64,000 nt of DNA from Luminiphilus sp. (GTDB taxonomy: Bacteria; Pseudomonadota; Gammaproteobacteria; Pseudomonadales; Halieaceae), in contig JAQWUD010000047.1 in the NCBI GenBank assembly GCA_029242325.1, positions 56,707 through 120,706 of the forward strand, in the 5' to 3' direction. A program made the translations under genes and the position numbers. Shown here one piece after another: positions 39,201 through 49,962 of this stretch. The number at the start of each line of letters is the position of its first letter. Positions within the stretch are counted from its first letter, which is position 1. The notes under the pieces are model-generated. The model was not told the origin of the DNA, did not search any database, and worked only from the letters and a program-made list of their open reading frames with translations.

Positions 39201-40397
39201 TTAAACCGCCACAGAGGGTGCGCGGCCATAACGCCACAAGCCAATCAGCCAGCCGGCCGACAGGGCCATCAGCACCGTTGCCAACGCCACTGCCCCCCCC
39301 CATTGCATCGCGTTACCGCCCAGTGCCCCCCCGACAAATACACCCAGAAACTGGGCACTGGAAAAAATGCCCATGGCAGTCCCGCGTAAAGACACGGGGG
39401 CGAATACAGATACCAGTGCAGGCAAAACCGTCTCCATTGCCGTAAAGCCAGAAAAAAATATAACAAGCGCCAAACCTATTGCCAGCAGCGAGGAAGCCCA
39501 CAGCGCGGCTATTAAACCCAGTACCGTAAGTACCACCATAAAAGCGAGAAGGAGTCGGGGGTCCTCTGTTTTTCCGCGCTGGCGTACCAACATCGCGACC
39601 GCAGGAAGCGCTCCACACAGTGCGACGAGATACATCCAGGCATGATCTTCCGCCAGCAGCCCGACCTGGTCGGTCATCACCGCTGGGATCGCGGTGAATG
39701 CCGCCATCAGTAACAGATGCAGGCAGAAGATACTGACATACAGAATCCCCAAGCCCCGGCCCCACAAGGCTTCACTTAACCGGCTGCGATCGGCCAAATG
39801 GGCACGCCCGGCATCAGTGATCTCGGGCGTGGCAGGTAGCCCGAACAAAACAACCATCAGACCCATCGCACCCATGGCAGCGGTCGCCTCAAACACCCTC
39901 GGCAGCCCGCCCCAGGCGGCTAGTAACGGGCCCAATACCAGTGCCAGAGCAAAAGATGCGCCGATACTGGCACCAATAATCGCTGATGCTTTTGTGCGCT
40001 GGTCCACCCGCGTGTAATCAGCGGCCAACGCCATGGTGGCCGAAGCAATAGCCCCGGAACCCTGGAGCAATCGCCCTATTGCAAGTGCCGTCAGTGTCTC
40101 TGCAATAGCAGCCACCAGGCTCCCCACAATCAGCAAGCACAGGCCGCCGAAAATGACGGGCTTGCGTCCAATCTGATCCGACAGCCAGCCAAGGGGGACC
40201 TGAAGCGCCGCCTGCGTCAGGCCGTAAGCCCCGAGGGCAAGGCCAATGCTGGCTACGTTGGCACCAGCCATTTCCTGGGCATAAATAGCGAAGAGGGGTA
40301 GCACCATGAAGAGGCCCAGCATCCGCAGACAATAGAGACTGGCAAGGCCCAAAATGGCCCGTCGCTCCAACGCAGTAAAGGGTTCTCTGGCAAACAC
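39201..40397 (-). CDS. MFS transporter, YajR-like exporter
   Basis: 398-residue inner-membrane transporter with twelve predicted hydrophobic segments and the loop motif [28 protein letters not shown] near the N-terminus and the location between ssb and uvrA match the YajR-like permeases found there in Pseudomonas and relatives. A TTG at 40424 would start right at the promoter, so GTG at 40397 with AAGG upstream is preferred. The substrate is unknown; drug or metabolite export is likely for the family. Confidence 0.85.
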   Translation of the reverse strand: MFAREPFTALERRAILGLASLYCLRMLGLFMVLPLFAIYAQEMAGANVASIGLALGAYGLTQAALQVPLGWLSDQIGRKPVIFGGLCLLIVGSLVAAIAETLTALAIGRLLQGSGAIASATMALAADYTRVDQRTKASAIIGASIGASFALALVLGPLLAAWGGLPRVFEATAAMGAMGLMVVLFGLPATPEITDAGRAHLADRSRLSEALWGRGLGILYVSIFCLHLLLMAAFTAIPAVMTDQVGLLAEDHAWMYLVALCGALPAVAMLVRQRGKTEDPRLLLAFMVVLTVLGLIAALWASSLLAIGLALVIFFSGFTAMETVLPALVSVFAPVSLRGTAMGIFSSAQFLGVFVGGALGGNAMQWGGAVALATVLMALSAGWLIGLWRYGRAPSVAV

Positions 40398-40424
40398 GAG
40401 TTCGGACGCCTTGGGTACCGACAA

Positions 40425-40433
40425 AGTATATCA
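40425..40433 (-). promoter_or_regulatory. Extended -10 promoter of the ssb-side MFS gene
   Basis: The minus strand reads TGATATACT, a TGn-TATACT extended -10 element, about 30 bases before the GTG start at 40397. No good -35 is present, as expected of extended -10 promoters. Confidence 0.45.
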
Positions 40434-40480
40434 CGCGGTCAAATAGTGCCCGACGTCAGTCCGGCAGCGACGGATCCTCG

Positions 40481-40486
40481 TATACT
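40481..40486 (+). promoter_or_regulatory. Candidate -10 element of uvrA
   Basis: TATACT lies 35 bases before the uvrA ATG. No convincing -35 hexamer. The following CTG-N9-CAG is one base short of a LexA box, and I do not count it as one. Confidence 0.4.
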
Positions 40487-40520
40487 GTTGCGTTGGCAGT
40501 CATTTCCGCAGGGCAGTTTC

Positions 40521-43388
40521 ATGGATACCATAGAGGTACGCGGCGCGCGTACCCACAACCTCAAGAATATCGACCTCGACATACCACGCGACAAACTAGT
40601 GGTCATTACGGGTCTGTCTGGCTCGGGAAAGTCCTCGCTCGCTTTCGATACGCTGTATGCGGAAGGGCAGCGGCGCTACGTCGAGTCGCTCTCAACTTAC
40701 GCCCGACAATTTCTGTCGATGATGGAAAAACCGGATGTCGATCATATCGAGGGATTGTCACCCGCGATTTCCATCGAGCAAAAGTCCACCTCGCACAATC
40801 CCCGATCCACGGTGGGCACGATCACCGAAATCTATGACTACCTTCGCCTGCTTTTTGCCCGGGTTGGGGACCCTCGGTGCCCCACCCATGGCGTGACGCT
40901 AAAAGCACAAACGGTCACGCAAATGGTCGATGCCGTGATGGAAATGCCAGAAGGCAGAAAACTCATGTTGCTGGCGCCGGTAGTGCGCGATCGTAAGGGT
41001 GAACATTTGCATGTCTTTGAACAGATGCGTGCCGCCGGCTTTATTCGCGTCCGTGTGGACGGCATCGTCGTTGACCTCGATGACGTGCCGGTACTCGATA
41101 AGAAGCGCAAACACCGCATAGATGTGGTGATTGATCGTTTCAAGGTGCGGGAAGACCTCAAACTGCGCCTAGCAGAATCTTTCGAGACGGCACTCGAGCT
41201 CACCGACGGCGTTGCCGCCATCGCGCCTATGGATGGCGAGGGCGAGGAAACCCTATTTTCAGCGCGTTACGCCTGTCCCAGCTGTGGTCATTCAATTGAC
41301 GAACTTGAACCGAGGTTGTTTTCTTTCAACAACCCCGCAGGTGCATGCAGTGGTTGTGATGGGCTGGGCGTCACGCAATTTTTTGATGAAAGCCGTGTGG
41401 TATTGCATCCCGAGGCGAGCCTCGCCGAGGGCGCCATCAGGGGTTGGGATCGGAGAAATGTCTACTATTTTCATCTGCTTCGGTCGCTGTCGGGACACTA
41501 CGACTTCGATATGGAAACACCGTTTAACAAGCTGTCACAGAAGCACCGGGATATTGTCCTCCACGGCAGCGATGGCGAGGAAATAGAATTTTCTTACGTC
41601 AATGACCGGGGCACCGTCTTCAAACGTCGACACGTTTTTGAAGGGGTAATTCCCAATATGGATCGGCGCTATCGAGAAACCGAATCCTCTTCTGTACGCG
41701 ACGAACTGGCGAAATATGTTGCTACCGCGGCTTGCAAGGCCTGCGAGGGCACGCGGTTGTGCGCGGATGCCCGCAGTGTGTACGTCGACGGACGAACCCT
41801 ACCCAGCATTACCTCGCTGCCAGTGGGTGAGGCGCAAGCTTATTTTGATGCGCTGGAGCTCAGCGGACGTCAGGGAGAAATTGCAGACAAAATCCTCAAG
41901 GAACTGCGCGCTCGGTATCGTTTTCTCGTGGATGTGGGGCTTAACTACCTGACACTGAACCGGAGTGCCGAGACCTTGTCTGGCGGTGAAGCGCAACGGA
42001 TTCGACTCGCGAGCCAGATTGGCGCAGGGCTAGTGGGCGTCATGTATATCCTTGACGAGCCGTCTATTGGACTGCACCAGCGGGATAACGAGCGCCTACT
42101 GAAAACGCTCATTCATCTGCGCGACCTCGGAAACACGGTCTTGGTCGTCGAACATGACGAGGACGCGATTCGCAATGCAGATCACATCATCGATATTGGC
42201 CCCGGTGCAGGGGTTCATGGTGGCGAAGTCGTGGTCTCGGGACAGATGCAGGACGTCATCGACCATCCAGACTCGCTTACAGGGGCCTATCTTTCAGGCA
42301 AACGTTCGATTGCCGTACCGAAAACACGTCACAAGAGTGACCCAAAGCGGCACATCACAATCAAAGGAGCCCGAGGGAATAACCTGCAGAACGTCTCGCT
42401 CACACTCCCTCTGGGACTACTCACCTGCGTCACAGGTGTGTCGGGCTCCGGTAAATCAACCCTGATCAACGGTACGCTGTATCCGCTTGCCGCCACTGCA
42501 CTGAATGGTGCGACCACATTAAAACCTGCGGCACACGATAGCGTCGAAGGGTTGGAGCAACTCGACAAGTGTATTGATATTGATCAAAGCCCCATTGGTC
42601 GCACACCCCGATCTAATCCGGCTACCTATACGGGGATCTTTACGCCCATCCGCGAACTGTTCGCTGGCACGCAGGAAGCACGCTCGCGGGGCTACAAGCC
42701 CGGCCGATTCAGCTTCAATGTGCGAGGAGGCCGCTGCGAAGCTTGCCAGGGAGACGGCGTCACCAAGGTCGAGATGCACTTTTTGCCTGACATCTATGTG
42801 CCCTGCGATGTGTGCAAGGGCAAACGTTACAACCGGGAAACACTGGAAATTCGCTTTAAGGATCTCAACATCTCTGAGGTACTGGATCTGACAGTTGAAG
42901 ACGCTCTGGGATTTTTTGCTGCCGTGCCCGCGATTCATCGCAAGCTCCAAACCTTAATGGACGTAGGGCTTTCCTATATTCGCCTGGGGCAGGCTGCCAC
43001 CACTCTCTCGGGTGGCGAGGCACAACGCGTGAAGCTCTCAAGAGAGCTGTCCAAGCGCGACACCGGCAATACCCTCTATATTCTCGATGAGCCAACAACG
43101 GGATTGCACTTTGAGGATATCCGGCAGCTACTCGAGGTCTTGCATCGCCTCCGCGATGGCGGGAATACCGTAGTGATCATTGAGCACAATCTCGACGTGA
43201 TCAAAACCGCTGATTGGCTGATCGATCTGGGGCCGGAGGGGGGTTCTGGGGGCGGCGAGATTGTCGCCACCGGCACGCCCGAGGAGGTGGGTGCCAACAA
43301 GGGTTCACACACTGGACGATTTTTGGCGCCCTTGGTGCCGCCCCTTAAGAAGAAAGCCAGTACCAAACCGCGGTCCAAAGCGGCATAG
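40521..43388 (+). CDS. uvrA: Excinuclease ABC subunit A UvrA
   Basis: Damage-recognition ATPase of nucleotide excision repair, 955 residues. Two ABC modules: Walker [12 protein letters not shown] near residue 35 and [10 protein letters not shown] near 645; signatures [13 protein letters not shown] and [15 protein letters not shown]. Zinc modules: CPSCGH with CSGCDGLG, and CEACQGDG with [12 protein letters not shown] at 40521 follows GCAGGGC; the longer frame to 40446 runs through the promoter. Divergent from the MFS gene. No clear LexA box. Confidence 0.97.
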   Translation: MDTIEVRGARTHNLKNIDLDIPRDKLVVITGLSGSGKSSLAFDTLYAEGQRRYVESLSTYARQFLSMMEKPDVDHIEGLSPAISIEQKSTSHNPRSTVGTITEIYDYLRLLFARVGDPRCPTHGVTLKAQTVTQMVDAVMEMPEGRKLMLLAPVVRDRKGEHLHVFEQMRAAGFIRVRVDGIVVDLDDVPVLDKKRKHRIDVVIDRFKVREDLKLRLAESFETALELTDGVAAIAPMDGEGEETLFSARYACPSCGHSIDELEPRLFSFNNPAGACSGCDGLGVTQFFDESRVVLHPEASLAEGAIRGWDRRNVYYFHLLRSLSGHYDFDMETPFNKLSQKHRDIVLHGSDGEEIEFSYVNDRGTVFKRRHVFEGVIPNMDRRYRETESSSVRDELAKYVATAACKACEGTRLCADARSVYVDGRTLPSITSLPVGEAQAYFDALELSGRQGEIADKILKELRARYRFLVDVGLNYLTLNRSAETLSGGEAQRIRLASQIGAGLVGVMYILDEPSIGLHQRDNERLLKTLIHLRDLGNTVLVVEHDEDAIRNADHIIDIGPGAGVHGGEVVVSGQMQDVIDHPDSLTGAYLSGKRSIAVPKTRHKSDPKRHITIKGARGNNLQNVSLTLPLGLLTCVTGVSGSGKSTLINGTLYPLAATALNGATTLKPAAHDSVEGLEQLDKCIDIDQSPIGRTPRSNPATYTGIFTPIRELFAGTQEARSRGYKPGRFSFNVRGGRCEACQGDGVTKVEMHFLPDIYVPCDVCKGKRYNRETLEIRFKDLNISEVLDLTVEDALGFFAAVPAIHRKLQTLMDVGLSYIRLGQAATTLSGGEAQRVKLSRELSKRDTGNTLYILDEPTTGLHFEDIRQLLEVLHRLRDGGNTVVIIEHNLDVIKTADWLIDLGPEGGSGGGEIVATGTPEEVGANKGSHTGRFLAPLVPPLKKKASTKPRSKAA

Positions 43389-43524
43389 GACACTGACTTA
43401 ACCCGCGCTCTGAGCAGGCCACCCAGAATCGGCATCGACCCGTAAGACCCTGTGCTTCCAGAGCAGTCAATTCAGGCGGCAGGCTTATAAGCCGAACCAG
43501 AACCTATTGGACCCTCCAAACAAA

Positions 43525-43550
43525 AAAACCCGGCGCGAGGCCGGGTTTTT
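43525..43550. terminator. Bidirectional terminator between uvrA and TonB receptor 2
   Basis: AAAACCCGGC and GCCGGGTTTT pair over ten bases with the loop GCGAG. A-runs on one side and T-runs on the other allow termination of uvrA (plus) and of the receptor gene (minus), whose stop is 16 bases away. Confidence 0.88.
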
Positions 43551-43564
43551 CTTCATTTTACTCT

Positions 43565-46474
43565 TTACCACTTATAACCCACGCTGATGCCATAGGTTTG
43601 CGGATCCAAAATGAACTGGTTGGTGAACAAGGCAGAAACAGAAGAGGTGAGGTAGTGACCCGTTACGTTGTCATTATCCTCAATATTCTTAATCCAAGCC
43701 TCTGCATACCATTGCTCGCCAGCCACTCTGGCACTCGCATTCCACATCGACCAATCGTCAACCAAGTTGGAGATGTTGTTGAAATTGGATGCGTAGAACT
43801 CGTCCTGCCAGTAATAGTTGGTAGACAACGTCACATCCATGCTACCCAAGGGCAACGTATAGGCCAGCCCGATATTAAAGTTCAATTCAGGTGAGCCAGC
43901 GATCTGGTTGCCCTGCTGGTTCTGCATGAAGCCGTAGCATGGATTGGGCGCTGCCGTTTCACAGCGATCTCTCTGCCCCGTCGCATCTGCTCCTGGAATA
44001 AAGTTCACGCCATTGACGCTCACTACGCCCGCGGTGGCCAACGTGGGATCACGAACGAGATCTGCCTGCGACGTGGCATTGGGATTTGCCGTGTCTACAC
44101 TCCAGAACTCACCGATCTCTGTATCAAGATACCCTCCAGAGAATGTGGCAATCAGGTTGGGCGTGACTGCAAAGATAACATCCAGTTCAAGACCCATGAT
44201 CTCTGCATCAGAGTTGACGTTTTTGGAGGTCACGTTAACAATTTGAGACTGCTGGAAGTCAGCATAATCGTAGTAGAAACCGGACGCATTCACCCTCAGC
44301 GCGCCGTCGAGCAGTGTGGTTTTGAGTCCGATTTCATAAGCGTCTACGAACTCTGGGTCGAAGAACGCGTTCGCAGGGCTACCGCCGAACGCAGGCGTTA
44401 ACAGCGGTGAGTTATCACTGATTGGGTTAAAACCACCCGACTTGAAACTACTGGAGGCCGTTGCGTACATCATCGTGTCGTCAGACATGCTCCACGTCGC
44501 ATTCAATTTCCAAGTGAATTCTTCCTGCTTCCACTCAGGCATAAAGTATGCGTTATTCGGTTGAATAGGTGGTAGGTCAGCGAACGTCACGTAAATGGTT
44601 CGCTGTTTGGCCGTCTTTTCTTCCTCTGAAAAGCGCCCACCAAATGTCAACCTGAGTGCATCCGTCACGTCCCAGTACACCTCGCCAAATACCGCTGTGG
44701 CTTCTAACTTATAACTCCGGGAGTCGTTATGGTAACCCTGCATGTAAGGATCGGTCTCCGATCGCGGATCATTCGGATCACCATAAGGTGCGGGGAAGAC
44801 CCGCTGATCGATTGGTAAAATCTGGCCAGGCAGTGCCAAGCCCGCCGAGCGCACTACGTAAGCATTGGTATTGTCAAAGTCGAGGTAAAACCCGCCAAGC
44901 AAAAAATTGAGCGGGCCATCAAAACTACTCTGCAAACGCAGCTCATGGGTCCACTGCTTATTCCGGTTGGAAGATTCATCCTCGCCTCCGTTGCGGAACC
45001 AGCTGGTATAACCGTTGCCATCGGGGAGGTCCAAAACCTGGACACCGTTGGAGAGCCCAGCCAATGCAGGATTGCCCGCCCACAGTCCTACTCCGGGAAT
45101 CCCTGTTGCCGCATCGGTAATCAAAAGCCCAACGGTTGTTGCAGTGCTCTGGCCATAAGTAGGAGCCAACGCACCAATGATGCTGGGTAGCATTGAAGCG
45201 GGAAGCGCGGATACAGAACCCAGCTGGGCCATTGAATTCAGCGCGGGGGTCCAGTCACTGTTGGACACGCCCTTCTCATAATCTTCGATAGACATGACTT
45301 CGGTGGTGCTGTAACCCCCGTTGTAGTAGAGCTGGAGATCACCAAAGTCATGACTGACCTGCAGCTGAAAGACTTCTTCTTCGGTATAGTAAAGTGGCTT
45401 GGTATCCATGTTGACTTGCCGAACACCATCAGGGTTTGTATCTCCCTGGTAATCCTCAGCGGGGAAGAAAGCGGCCCCCGTCAGGGCATTCAGCCCGAGC
45501 GCTGCGTAGTTGGCCTGGCCCGTGGCCGCACCAAACCCGCCCAAATAACCCTGTGAAATTGCGTTGAGGCCACTGATGGCCGCCATCAGCGCGCCCGTAA
45601 TACCGGCCGCGGAGTTAGTGTTCTCATACTTTGGTTTGCCCGGCAAGCATCCCAACACGCCCGCTGGATCGTAGACACACGCCTGCTTTTGGGATCGGAC
45701 ACGGTTGTCGTCTTCCTCAAACATGCTGTACATAAAATTGATTTCGGTGTCATCGCTGACATTCCATGTCAGCGAGAGCCGGCCTGCCCACATGTCGCGG
45801 TTATCGACATCTTCACCGTCATAGACATTGTCGATGAAGCCATCGCGATTGAGTCCCATGCCTGCGACCCGAAGTGCGAAGTTATCACTTAGCGGCACAT
45901 TGACCATGCCACGCATCTGTCGGAAGCTGTAGTTACCGACCGTGCCATCGATCTGCGCAGCGAATTCATCAGGGTTTGCCTTGCCGGTAATCACGTTAAC
46001 GACCCCACCCGTTGTATTCCGGCCGTACAAGGTGCCCTGTGGCCCTCGTAGGACCTCTACGCGCTCTGTATCATAAAATTGTGCTTCAAAAATTCGGCTG
46101 GAGGTTTGGTAAGCACCGTTTATGTGGATACCCACCCCGCTGTCACCAGCTGGGCCAATGGCGCCTGCGCCAATGCCGCGGATCCTGATGTCGTTGGCGG
46201 TGAAGTTCTGCTTACTCATGGTCATATTGGGAACCGAGAACTGCAGATTCATCGTGTCATTGATCAGCTGAGAATCCAGCTGGTCCTGGGTAAATGCGGA
46301 AACCGCGATCGGCGTATCCTGAATGGACGACTCCACCTTTGACGCGGTCACAATGACCTCTTCCAAAACACCTCTGGAGTCAGTTTTCACCTGGTCTTGC
46401 GCGTAGGAAAAGGATGCTGAGCCTAACAATGCGATCGAAACCGCAACAGATAGGATGTTTGAGGTAGCTCTCAT
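43565..46474 (-). CDS. TonB-dependent receptor 2
   Basis: Outer-membrane receptor of 969 residues without the N-terminal regulatory Ig domain. Signal peptide to about residue 26 (LLGSASFSYAQD), TonB box LEEVIVTASK, plug domain with IRIRGIGAGAIG, EVLRGPQGTLYGRNTTGG and VVNVITGK, then the barrel ending GISVGYKW. ATG at 46474 has GAGG ten bases upstream; the frame open to 46612 is untranslated leader and promoter. The plug resembles receptors common in marine gammaproteobacteria and sphingomonads whose ligands are mostly unknown. Confidence 0.93.
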   Translation of the reverse strand: MRATSNILSVAVSIALLGSASFSYAQDQVKTDSRGVLEEVIVTASKVESSIQDTPIAVSAFTQDQLDSQLINDTMNLQFSVPNMTMSKQNFTANDIRIRGIGAGAIGPAGDSGVGIHINGAYQTSSRIFEAQFYDTERVEVLRGPQGTLYGRNTTGGVVNVITGKANPDEFAAQIDGTVGNYSFRQMRGMVNVPLSDNFALRVAGMGLNRDGFIDNVYDGEDVDNRDMWAGRLSLTWNVSDDTEINFMYSMFEEDDNRVRSQKQACVYDPAGVLGCLPGKPKYENTNSAAGITGALMAAISGLNAISQGYLGGFGAATGQANYAALGLNALTGAAFFPAEDYQGDTNPDGVRQVNMDTKPLYYTEEEVFQLQVSHDFGDLQLYYNGGYSTTEVMSIEDYEKGVSNSDWTPALNSMAQLGSVSALPASMLPSIIGALAPTYGQSTATTVGLLITDAATGIPGVGLWAGNPALAGLSNGVQVLDLPDGNGYTSWFRNGGEDESSNRNKQWTHELRLQSSFDGPLNFLLGGFYLDFDNTNAYVVRSAGLALPGQILPIDQRVFPAPYGDPNDPRSETDPYMQGYHNDSRSYKLEATAVFGEVYWDVTDALRLTFGGRFSEEEKTAKQRTIYVTFADLPPIQPNNAYFMPEWKQEEFTWKLNATWSMSDDTMMYATASSSFKSGGFNPISDNSPLLTPAFGGSPANAFFDPEFVDAYEIGLKTTLLDGALRVNASGFYYDYADFQQSQIVNVTSKNVNSDAEIMGLELDVIFAVTPNLIATFSGGYLDTEIGEFWSVDTANPNATSQADLVRDPTLATAGVVSVNGVNFIPGADATGQRDRCETAAPNPCYGFMQNQQGNQIAGSPELNFNIGLAYTLPLGSMDVTLSTNYYWQDEFYASNFNNISNLVDDWSMWNASARVAGEQWYAEAWIKNIEDNDNVTGHYLTSSVSALFTNQFILDPQTYGISVGYKW

Positions 46475-46507
46475 GTGTATAGCCTCGGTTTTTTTTATAA
46501 GAACGAA

Positions 46508-46526
46508 GGCTCCACAAAGCGGAGCC
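46508..46526 (-). promoter_or_regulatory. Hairpin at the 5' end of TonB receptor 2 mRNA
   Basis: On the minus strand GGCTCC-GCTTTGT-GGAGCC starts about eight bases after the predicted transcription start and is followed by TTCGTTCTTAT. It may protect the mRNA end or act as an attenuator. No partner protein can be named. Confidence 0.4.
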
Positions 46527-46540
46527 GCAGTTATGGCTTG

Positions 46541-46569
46541 AAAATAACGCGCTGGCCAGTAATAAGCAA
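46541..46569 (-). promoter_or_regulatory. Sigma-70 promoter of TonB receptor 2
   Basis: TTGCTT (46564-46569) and TATTTT (46541-46546) on the minus strand with a 17-base spacer; start expected near 46534, about 60 bases before the ATG. Confidence 0.55.
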
Positions 46570-46668
46570 CCCAAAAAAATGGCGGACTATCAAGCCACAA
46601 GGGGCAACGCACGGACCGTTTTGGAGAGGCACCCCGGGCCTGTGCAGCACGCGGACCTCATACACGCA

Positions 46669-46703
46669 AAACCCCCGGAAAAAGCCGCCTCTCCCGGGGG
46701 TTT
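46669..46703 (-). terminator. Terminator of the alpha ribosomal operon
   Basis: AAACCCCCGG and CCGGGGGTTT form a ten-base stem with a 15-base loop, 37 bases past the rplQ stop on the minus strand. The T-run is short (four), so termination may be partial. Confidence 0.75.
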
Positions 46704-46739
46704 CAATTGTTATTTAATTGATCTTTGGGTGTTGAAAAA

Positions 46740-47138
46740 CTACTCCTCTCCGGTCGCCTCGTCGGCCTCGCTCTCGGGCAGCGGCCGATCAACCAGCTCA
46801 ACATAGGCCATCGGCGCTTTGTCACCAGTCCGATACCCGCACTTGAGGATGCGAATATAGCCTCCGGGGCGCTCCTGATATCGAGGGCCCAACTCCTCAA
46901 AAAGCTTGCCCACCGCCGCTCTAGACCGCGTGCGATCAAAAGCGAGACGTCGGTTAGCCACACTGTCATTCTTGGCAAGCGTGATCAACGGCTCAGCATA
47001 ACCGCGCAGCTCCTTGGCCTTGGGCAGGGTTGTTTTAATCAATTCATGCTCCACTAAGGACACCGCCATGTTGCGGAACATGGCCTTCCGGTGCGAGCTG
47101 TTGCGATTCAGTTGTCGTCCGCTATGGCGATGACGCAT
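46740..47138 (-). CDS. rplQ: Large-subunit ribosomal protein bL17
   Basis: 132 residues; N-terminal [20 protein letters not shown] core is standard, with an acidic C-terminal tail ([14 protein letters not shown]) somewhat longer than the core domain. Last gene of the alpha operon after rpoA. Confidence 0.98.
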   Translation of the reverse strand: MRHRHSGRQLNRNSSHRKAMFRNMAVSLVEHELIKTTLPKAKELRGYAEPLITLAKNDSVANRRLAFDRTRSRAAVGKLFEELGPRYQERPGGYIRILKCGYRTGDKAPMAYVELVDRPLPESEADEATGEE

Positions 47139-47192
47139 GACTCTATTCCCTTCTTATCCTGCCCACCTTGGAATCGCGGGCGTTATGTATAC

Positions 47193-48197
47193 TCAGACGC
47201 TCAACAGGCGCTCGTCGTTTTGCAAGCTCGCGGGCGGCCAAGCTTCCAGGCGCATACCCAGAGACAAGCCCCTTGAAGCCAGCACATCTTTGATCTCAGT
47301 GAGTGACTTTTTGCCCAGATTCGGCGTCTTCAGCAGTTCCACCTCGGTGCGCTGCACAAGATCACCGATGTAATAAATATTTTCTGCCTTCAAGCAGTTT
47401 GCTGAACGAACCGTTAGCTCCAAATCATCAACCGGACGCAGCAAGATGGGATCTACCTCTTCTGCTGCCTCGGTAGCCGCTGCCTGCGCCTCGCCTTCGA
47501 GGTCGACGAACACTGCCAACTGCTGTTGCAAAATCGTTGCGGCGCGACGGATAGCTTCTTCAGGATCCAGCGTGCCGTTGGTTTCGAGATCGATAATCAG
47601 CTTATCGAGGTCAGTACGCTGCTCAACCCGCGCGGAGTCAACAACATAGCTGATACGTCGAATCGGAGAAAACGAGGCGTCCAGCGGCAAGCGCCCAATA
47701 GATCGGGTCTCTTCTTCTGGATTTTCTCGTGCGTCTGCCGGGGAGTAGCCTCGTCCGCGCTGCACCAGCAATCTGATTGTCAGGTGAGTCTTGTCAGTCA
47801 AAGTACAGACAACATGGTCTGGATTCGAAATCTCGACATCATGATCAACCTGAATGTCTGCAGCGGTAACAGCACACGGCCCCTGTGCCGACAGGGTGAG
47901 CTGAGCGGAATCCTTGCCCGAAAGTGAAAGCGCAACGCCTTTGAGGTTGAGCAGAATTTCAATCACATCCTCCTGCACGCCTTCAATGGCAGAGTACTCA
48001 TGCTCCACGCCATCAATTTCAACTTCCGTAATGGCACAGCCAGGCATCGATGACAGCAGGATACGCCGCAGCGCGTTGCCCAAGGTGTGTCCGAAACCAC
48101 GCTCAAGCGGCTCAAGTGTGACCGTTGCGCGGGTAGCGGAAGCCTCATCAACTTTGATGACGCGGGGTGTCAAAAACTCAGTAACCGAACTTTGCAT
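47193..48197 (-). CDS. rpoA: RNA polymerase alpha subunit RpoA
   Basis: 334 residues. N-terminal dimerisation domain with [15 protein letters not shown], an acidic linker around residues 232-248, and C-terminal domain with the DNA/UP-element contact region [16 protein letters not shown] and [12 protein letters not shown]. Between rpsD and rplQ as in the E. coli alpha operon. Confidence 0.98.
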   Translation of the reverse strand: MQSSVTEFLTPRVIKVDEASATRATVTLEPLERGFGHTLGNALRRILLSSMPGCAITEVEIDGVEHEYSAIEGVQEDVIEILLNLKGVALSLSGKDSAQLTLSAQGPCAVTAADIQVDHDVEISNPDHVVCTLTDKTHLTIRLLVQRGRGYSPADARENPEEETRSIGRLPLDASFSPIRRISYVVDSARVEQRTDLDKLIIDLETNGTLDPEEAIRRAATILQQQLAVFVDLEGEAQAAATEAAEEVDPILLRPVDDLELTVRSANCLKAENIYYIGDLVQRTEVELLKTPNLGKKSLTEIKDVLASRGLSLGMRLEAWPPASLQNDERLLSV

Positions 48198-48248
48198 AAA
48201 GCACCTTCGATAAAATCAGGGATTGGGAGCGGGCTGGCCTCGAAGCGT

Positions 48249-48869
48249 TTACTTCGAGTACAGCTCCACAATCAGGTTTTCGTTAATTTCGCTGGACAGG
48301 TCTTCTCGCTCCGGGCGGGACTTGAACGTGCCCTCGAGCTTATCGACATCGACCTCAACCCAGATGGGCTCCCCTCGCTGCTCGGCGATCGCCAAAGCCG
48401 ATTGCACACGCAACTGCTTCTTCGCCTTTTCACGAATCGATACGATATCGCCTGGCTGCACCTGATAAGACGGGATATTGACGACCTTCCCGTTCACCAA
48501 AATGCCCTTGTGGGATACGAGCTGGCGCGCCTCAGATCGGGTTGAGCCAAAACCCATACGAAACACCACATTGTCCAGCCGGCTCTCCAGGAGCTGCAGC
48601 AGGTTCTCACCCGTTGCACCCTTGAGTCTTGCAGCTTCTTTGTAATAAGTCCTGAACTGCTTTTCCAGAACACCATAAATACGACGCACTTTTTGCTTTT
48701 CACGCAGCTGCACACCATAGTCCGAGAGCCGACCACGACGCGCGCCGTGTTGCCCGGGTGGCGTTTCTGATTTGCATTTCTTGTCAAACGCGGTCACACC
48801 GCTCTTGAGTTGCAGGTCTGTTCCCTCCCGGCGGGAGAGCTTGCACTTCGGTCCAATATATCGAGCCAT
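48249..48869 (-). CDS. rpsD: Small-subunit ribosomal protein uS4
   Basis: 206 residues, E. coli length. [19 protein letters not shown] start, an S4 RNA-binding domain around residues 95-155 ([15 protein letters not shown]) and [13 protein letters not shown] at the end. No zinc cysteines at the N-terminus (C- form). In E. coli S4 represses this operon by binding the rpsM leader; a candidate site is at 49761-49781. Confidence 0.98.
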   Translation of the reverse strand: MARYIGPKCKLSRREGTDLQLKSGVTAFDKKCKSETPPGQHGARRGRLSDYGVQLREKQKVRRIYGVLEKQFRTYYKEAARLKGATGENLLQLLESRLDNVVFRMGFGSTRSEARQLVSHKGILVNGKVVNIPSYQVQPGDIVSIREKAKKQLRVQSALAIAEQRGEPIWVEVDVDKLEGTFKSRPEREDLSSEINENLIVELYSK

Positions 48870-48894
48870 TTGCTAAGTCCTCTCTTGGCGCGCG

Positions 48895-49284
48895 CTACAC
48901 ACGGCGCTTCTTGGGTGGGCGACAGCCGTTGTGCGGAATCGGCGTCACGTCGGTGATGTTTGTGATCTTGTAGCCACAGCTGTTCAGCGCGCGAACAGCC
49001 GACTCACGGCCCGGGCCGGGGCCCTTAACCTGAACATCAAGATTACGAAGACCATACTCCTTAGCTGCCTCACCCGCGCGCTCCGCAGCAACTTGTGCCG
49101 CGAATGGCGTTGACTTACGTGAACCGCGGAACCCTGAGCCCCCGGCGGTCGCCCAGCTCAGGGTGTTGCCCTGGCGGTCGGTAATCGTGATGATGGTGTT
49201 GTTAAAGGACGCATGGACGTGCGCCACACCATCGACCACTTGCTTGGTGATCTTACGCTTTGTTGTTTTGGCGTTTTTTGCCAT
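48895..49284 (-). CDS. rpsK: Small-subunit ribosomal protein uS11
   Basis: 129 residues, full length: [18 protein letters not shown], the [15 protein letters not shown] loop and the C-terminal [18 protein letters not shown] tail that lines the mRNA exit path. Between rpsM and rpsD, separated from rpsM by 83 bases. Confidence 0.98.
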   Translation of the reverse strand: MAKNAKTTKRKITKQVVDGVAHVHASFNNTIITITDRQGNTLSWATAGGSGFRGSRKSTPFAAQVAAERAGEAAKEYGLRNLDVQVKGPGPGRESAVRALNSCGYKITNITDVTPIPHNGCRPPKKRRV

Positions 49285-49367
49285 TTTCCACTCGCTTTAA
49301 TATCGACGCTACAAAGAGTGATGTAGCTCCACCAAAGTTGCCGCCCGCTGTGCGAGCGACTGCCTAA

Positions 49368-49724
49368 TTACCTACGGATGGGCTTTCGAGGCCCTTTCCT
49401 TGTCCGCGCATTCGTCTTGGTACGCTGACCACGCAATGGGAGACCCCTACGATGACGGAGCCCGCGATTACAGCCCAGATCCATTAATCGTTTGATGTTC
49501 ATGGATACCTCACGGCGAAGGTCACCCTCCACATTCATCTCGGACACCAGTGAACGTAGCTGGTCCAGCTCTCCCTCAGACAGTTCACCAATCTTGGTTG
49601 ACTCGGGAATATTGCTGGTCTCACACAACTTCTTAGCTTGGGTTTTACCAATGCCATAGATGTGCGTGAGTGATATCACAGCATGTTTGTGATCGGGGAT
49701 GTTGACTCCGGCGATACGCGCCAT
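49368..49724 (-). CDS. rpsM: Small-subunit ribosomal protein uS13
   Basis: 118 residues, [16 protein letters not shown] start, helix-two-turn-helix region [14 protein letters not shown] and the basic tail [18 protein letters not shown] that contacts tRNA. First gene of the alpha operon; its leader carries a hairpin. Confidence 0.98.
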   Translation of the reverse strand: MARIAGVNIPDHKHAVISLTHIYGIGKTQAKKLCETSNIPESTKIGELSEGELDQLRSLVSEMNVEGDLRREVSMNIKRLMDLGCNRGLRHRRGLPLRGQRTKTNARTRKGPRKPIRR

Positions 49725-49760
49725 CTTTTATCTCCACACCTGTTGAGAAGCACACACCTT

Positions 49761-49781
49761 GGTGCGCCCTACCAGCGCACC
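49761..49781 (-). promoter_or_regulatory. Leader hairpin before rpsM, candidate S4 control site
   Basis: On the minus strand GGTGCGC-TGGTAGG-GCGCACC is a perfect 7-base stem that starts 57 bases before the rpsM ATG, within a leader of about 67 bases. In E. coli S4 binds a pseudoknot at this place (alpha operon leader). I did not find the second pairing of the pseudoknot, so the link is inference. Confidence 0.4.
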
Positions 49782-49797
49782 GCAAAAAAGGGCGCGC

Positions 49798-49826
49798 ATA
49801 TTAATCATTTGTCCACGGGGCTTCAA
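49798..49826 (-). promoter_or_regulatory. Sigma-70 promoter of the alpha operon
   Basis: TTGAAG (49821-49826) and TAATAT (49798-49803) on the minus strand with a 17-base spacer, directly after the rpmJ stop. Start expected near 49791. It would let rpsM-rpsK-rpsD-rpoA-rplQ be transcribed apart from the spc operon. Confidence 0.6.
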
Positions 49827-49829
49827 GAA

Positions 49830-49946
49830 TCAGCCCTGACGCTGCTTGTGTCTGGGATCTGAAGAACAAATCACCCTCACAACACCCTTGCGCCTGACCA
49901 CTTTGCAGTTACGGCACATTTTTTTTACCGAAGCTCGCACTTTCAT
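49830..49946 (-). CDS. rpmJ: Large-subunit ribosomal protein bL36
   Basis: 38 residues, [20 protein letters not shown] start, with the zinc ligands Cys11, Cys14, Cys27 and His33 all present (C+ form). It starts 16 bases after secY with AACTCC-side spacing typical of the spc operon end. Standard position. Confidence 0.97.
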   Translation of the reverse strand: MKVRASVKKMCRNCKVVRRKGVVRVICSSDPRHKQRQG

Positions 49947-49962
49947 CGGAAACTCCTGATTC

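Noticed and set aside
40481..40505. LexA-like CTG...CAG near the uvrA start
   Set aside because: The spacing is nine bases, not ten, and the middle (TTGCGTTGG) lacks the AT-rich alternation of SOS boxes.
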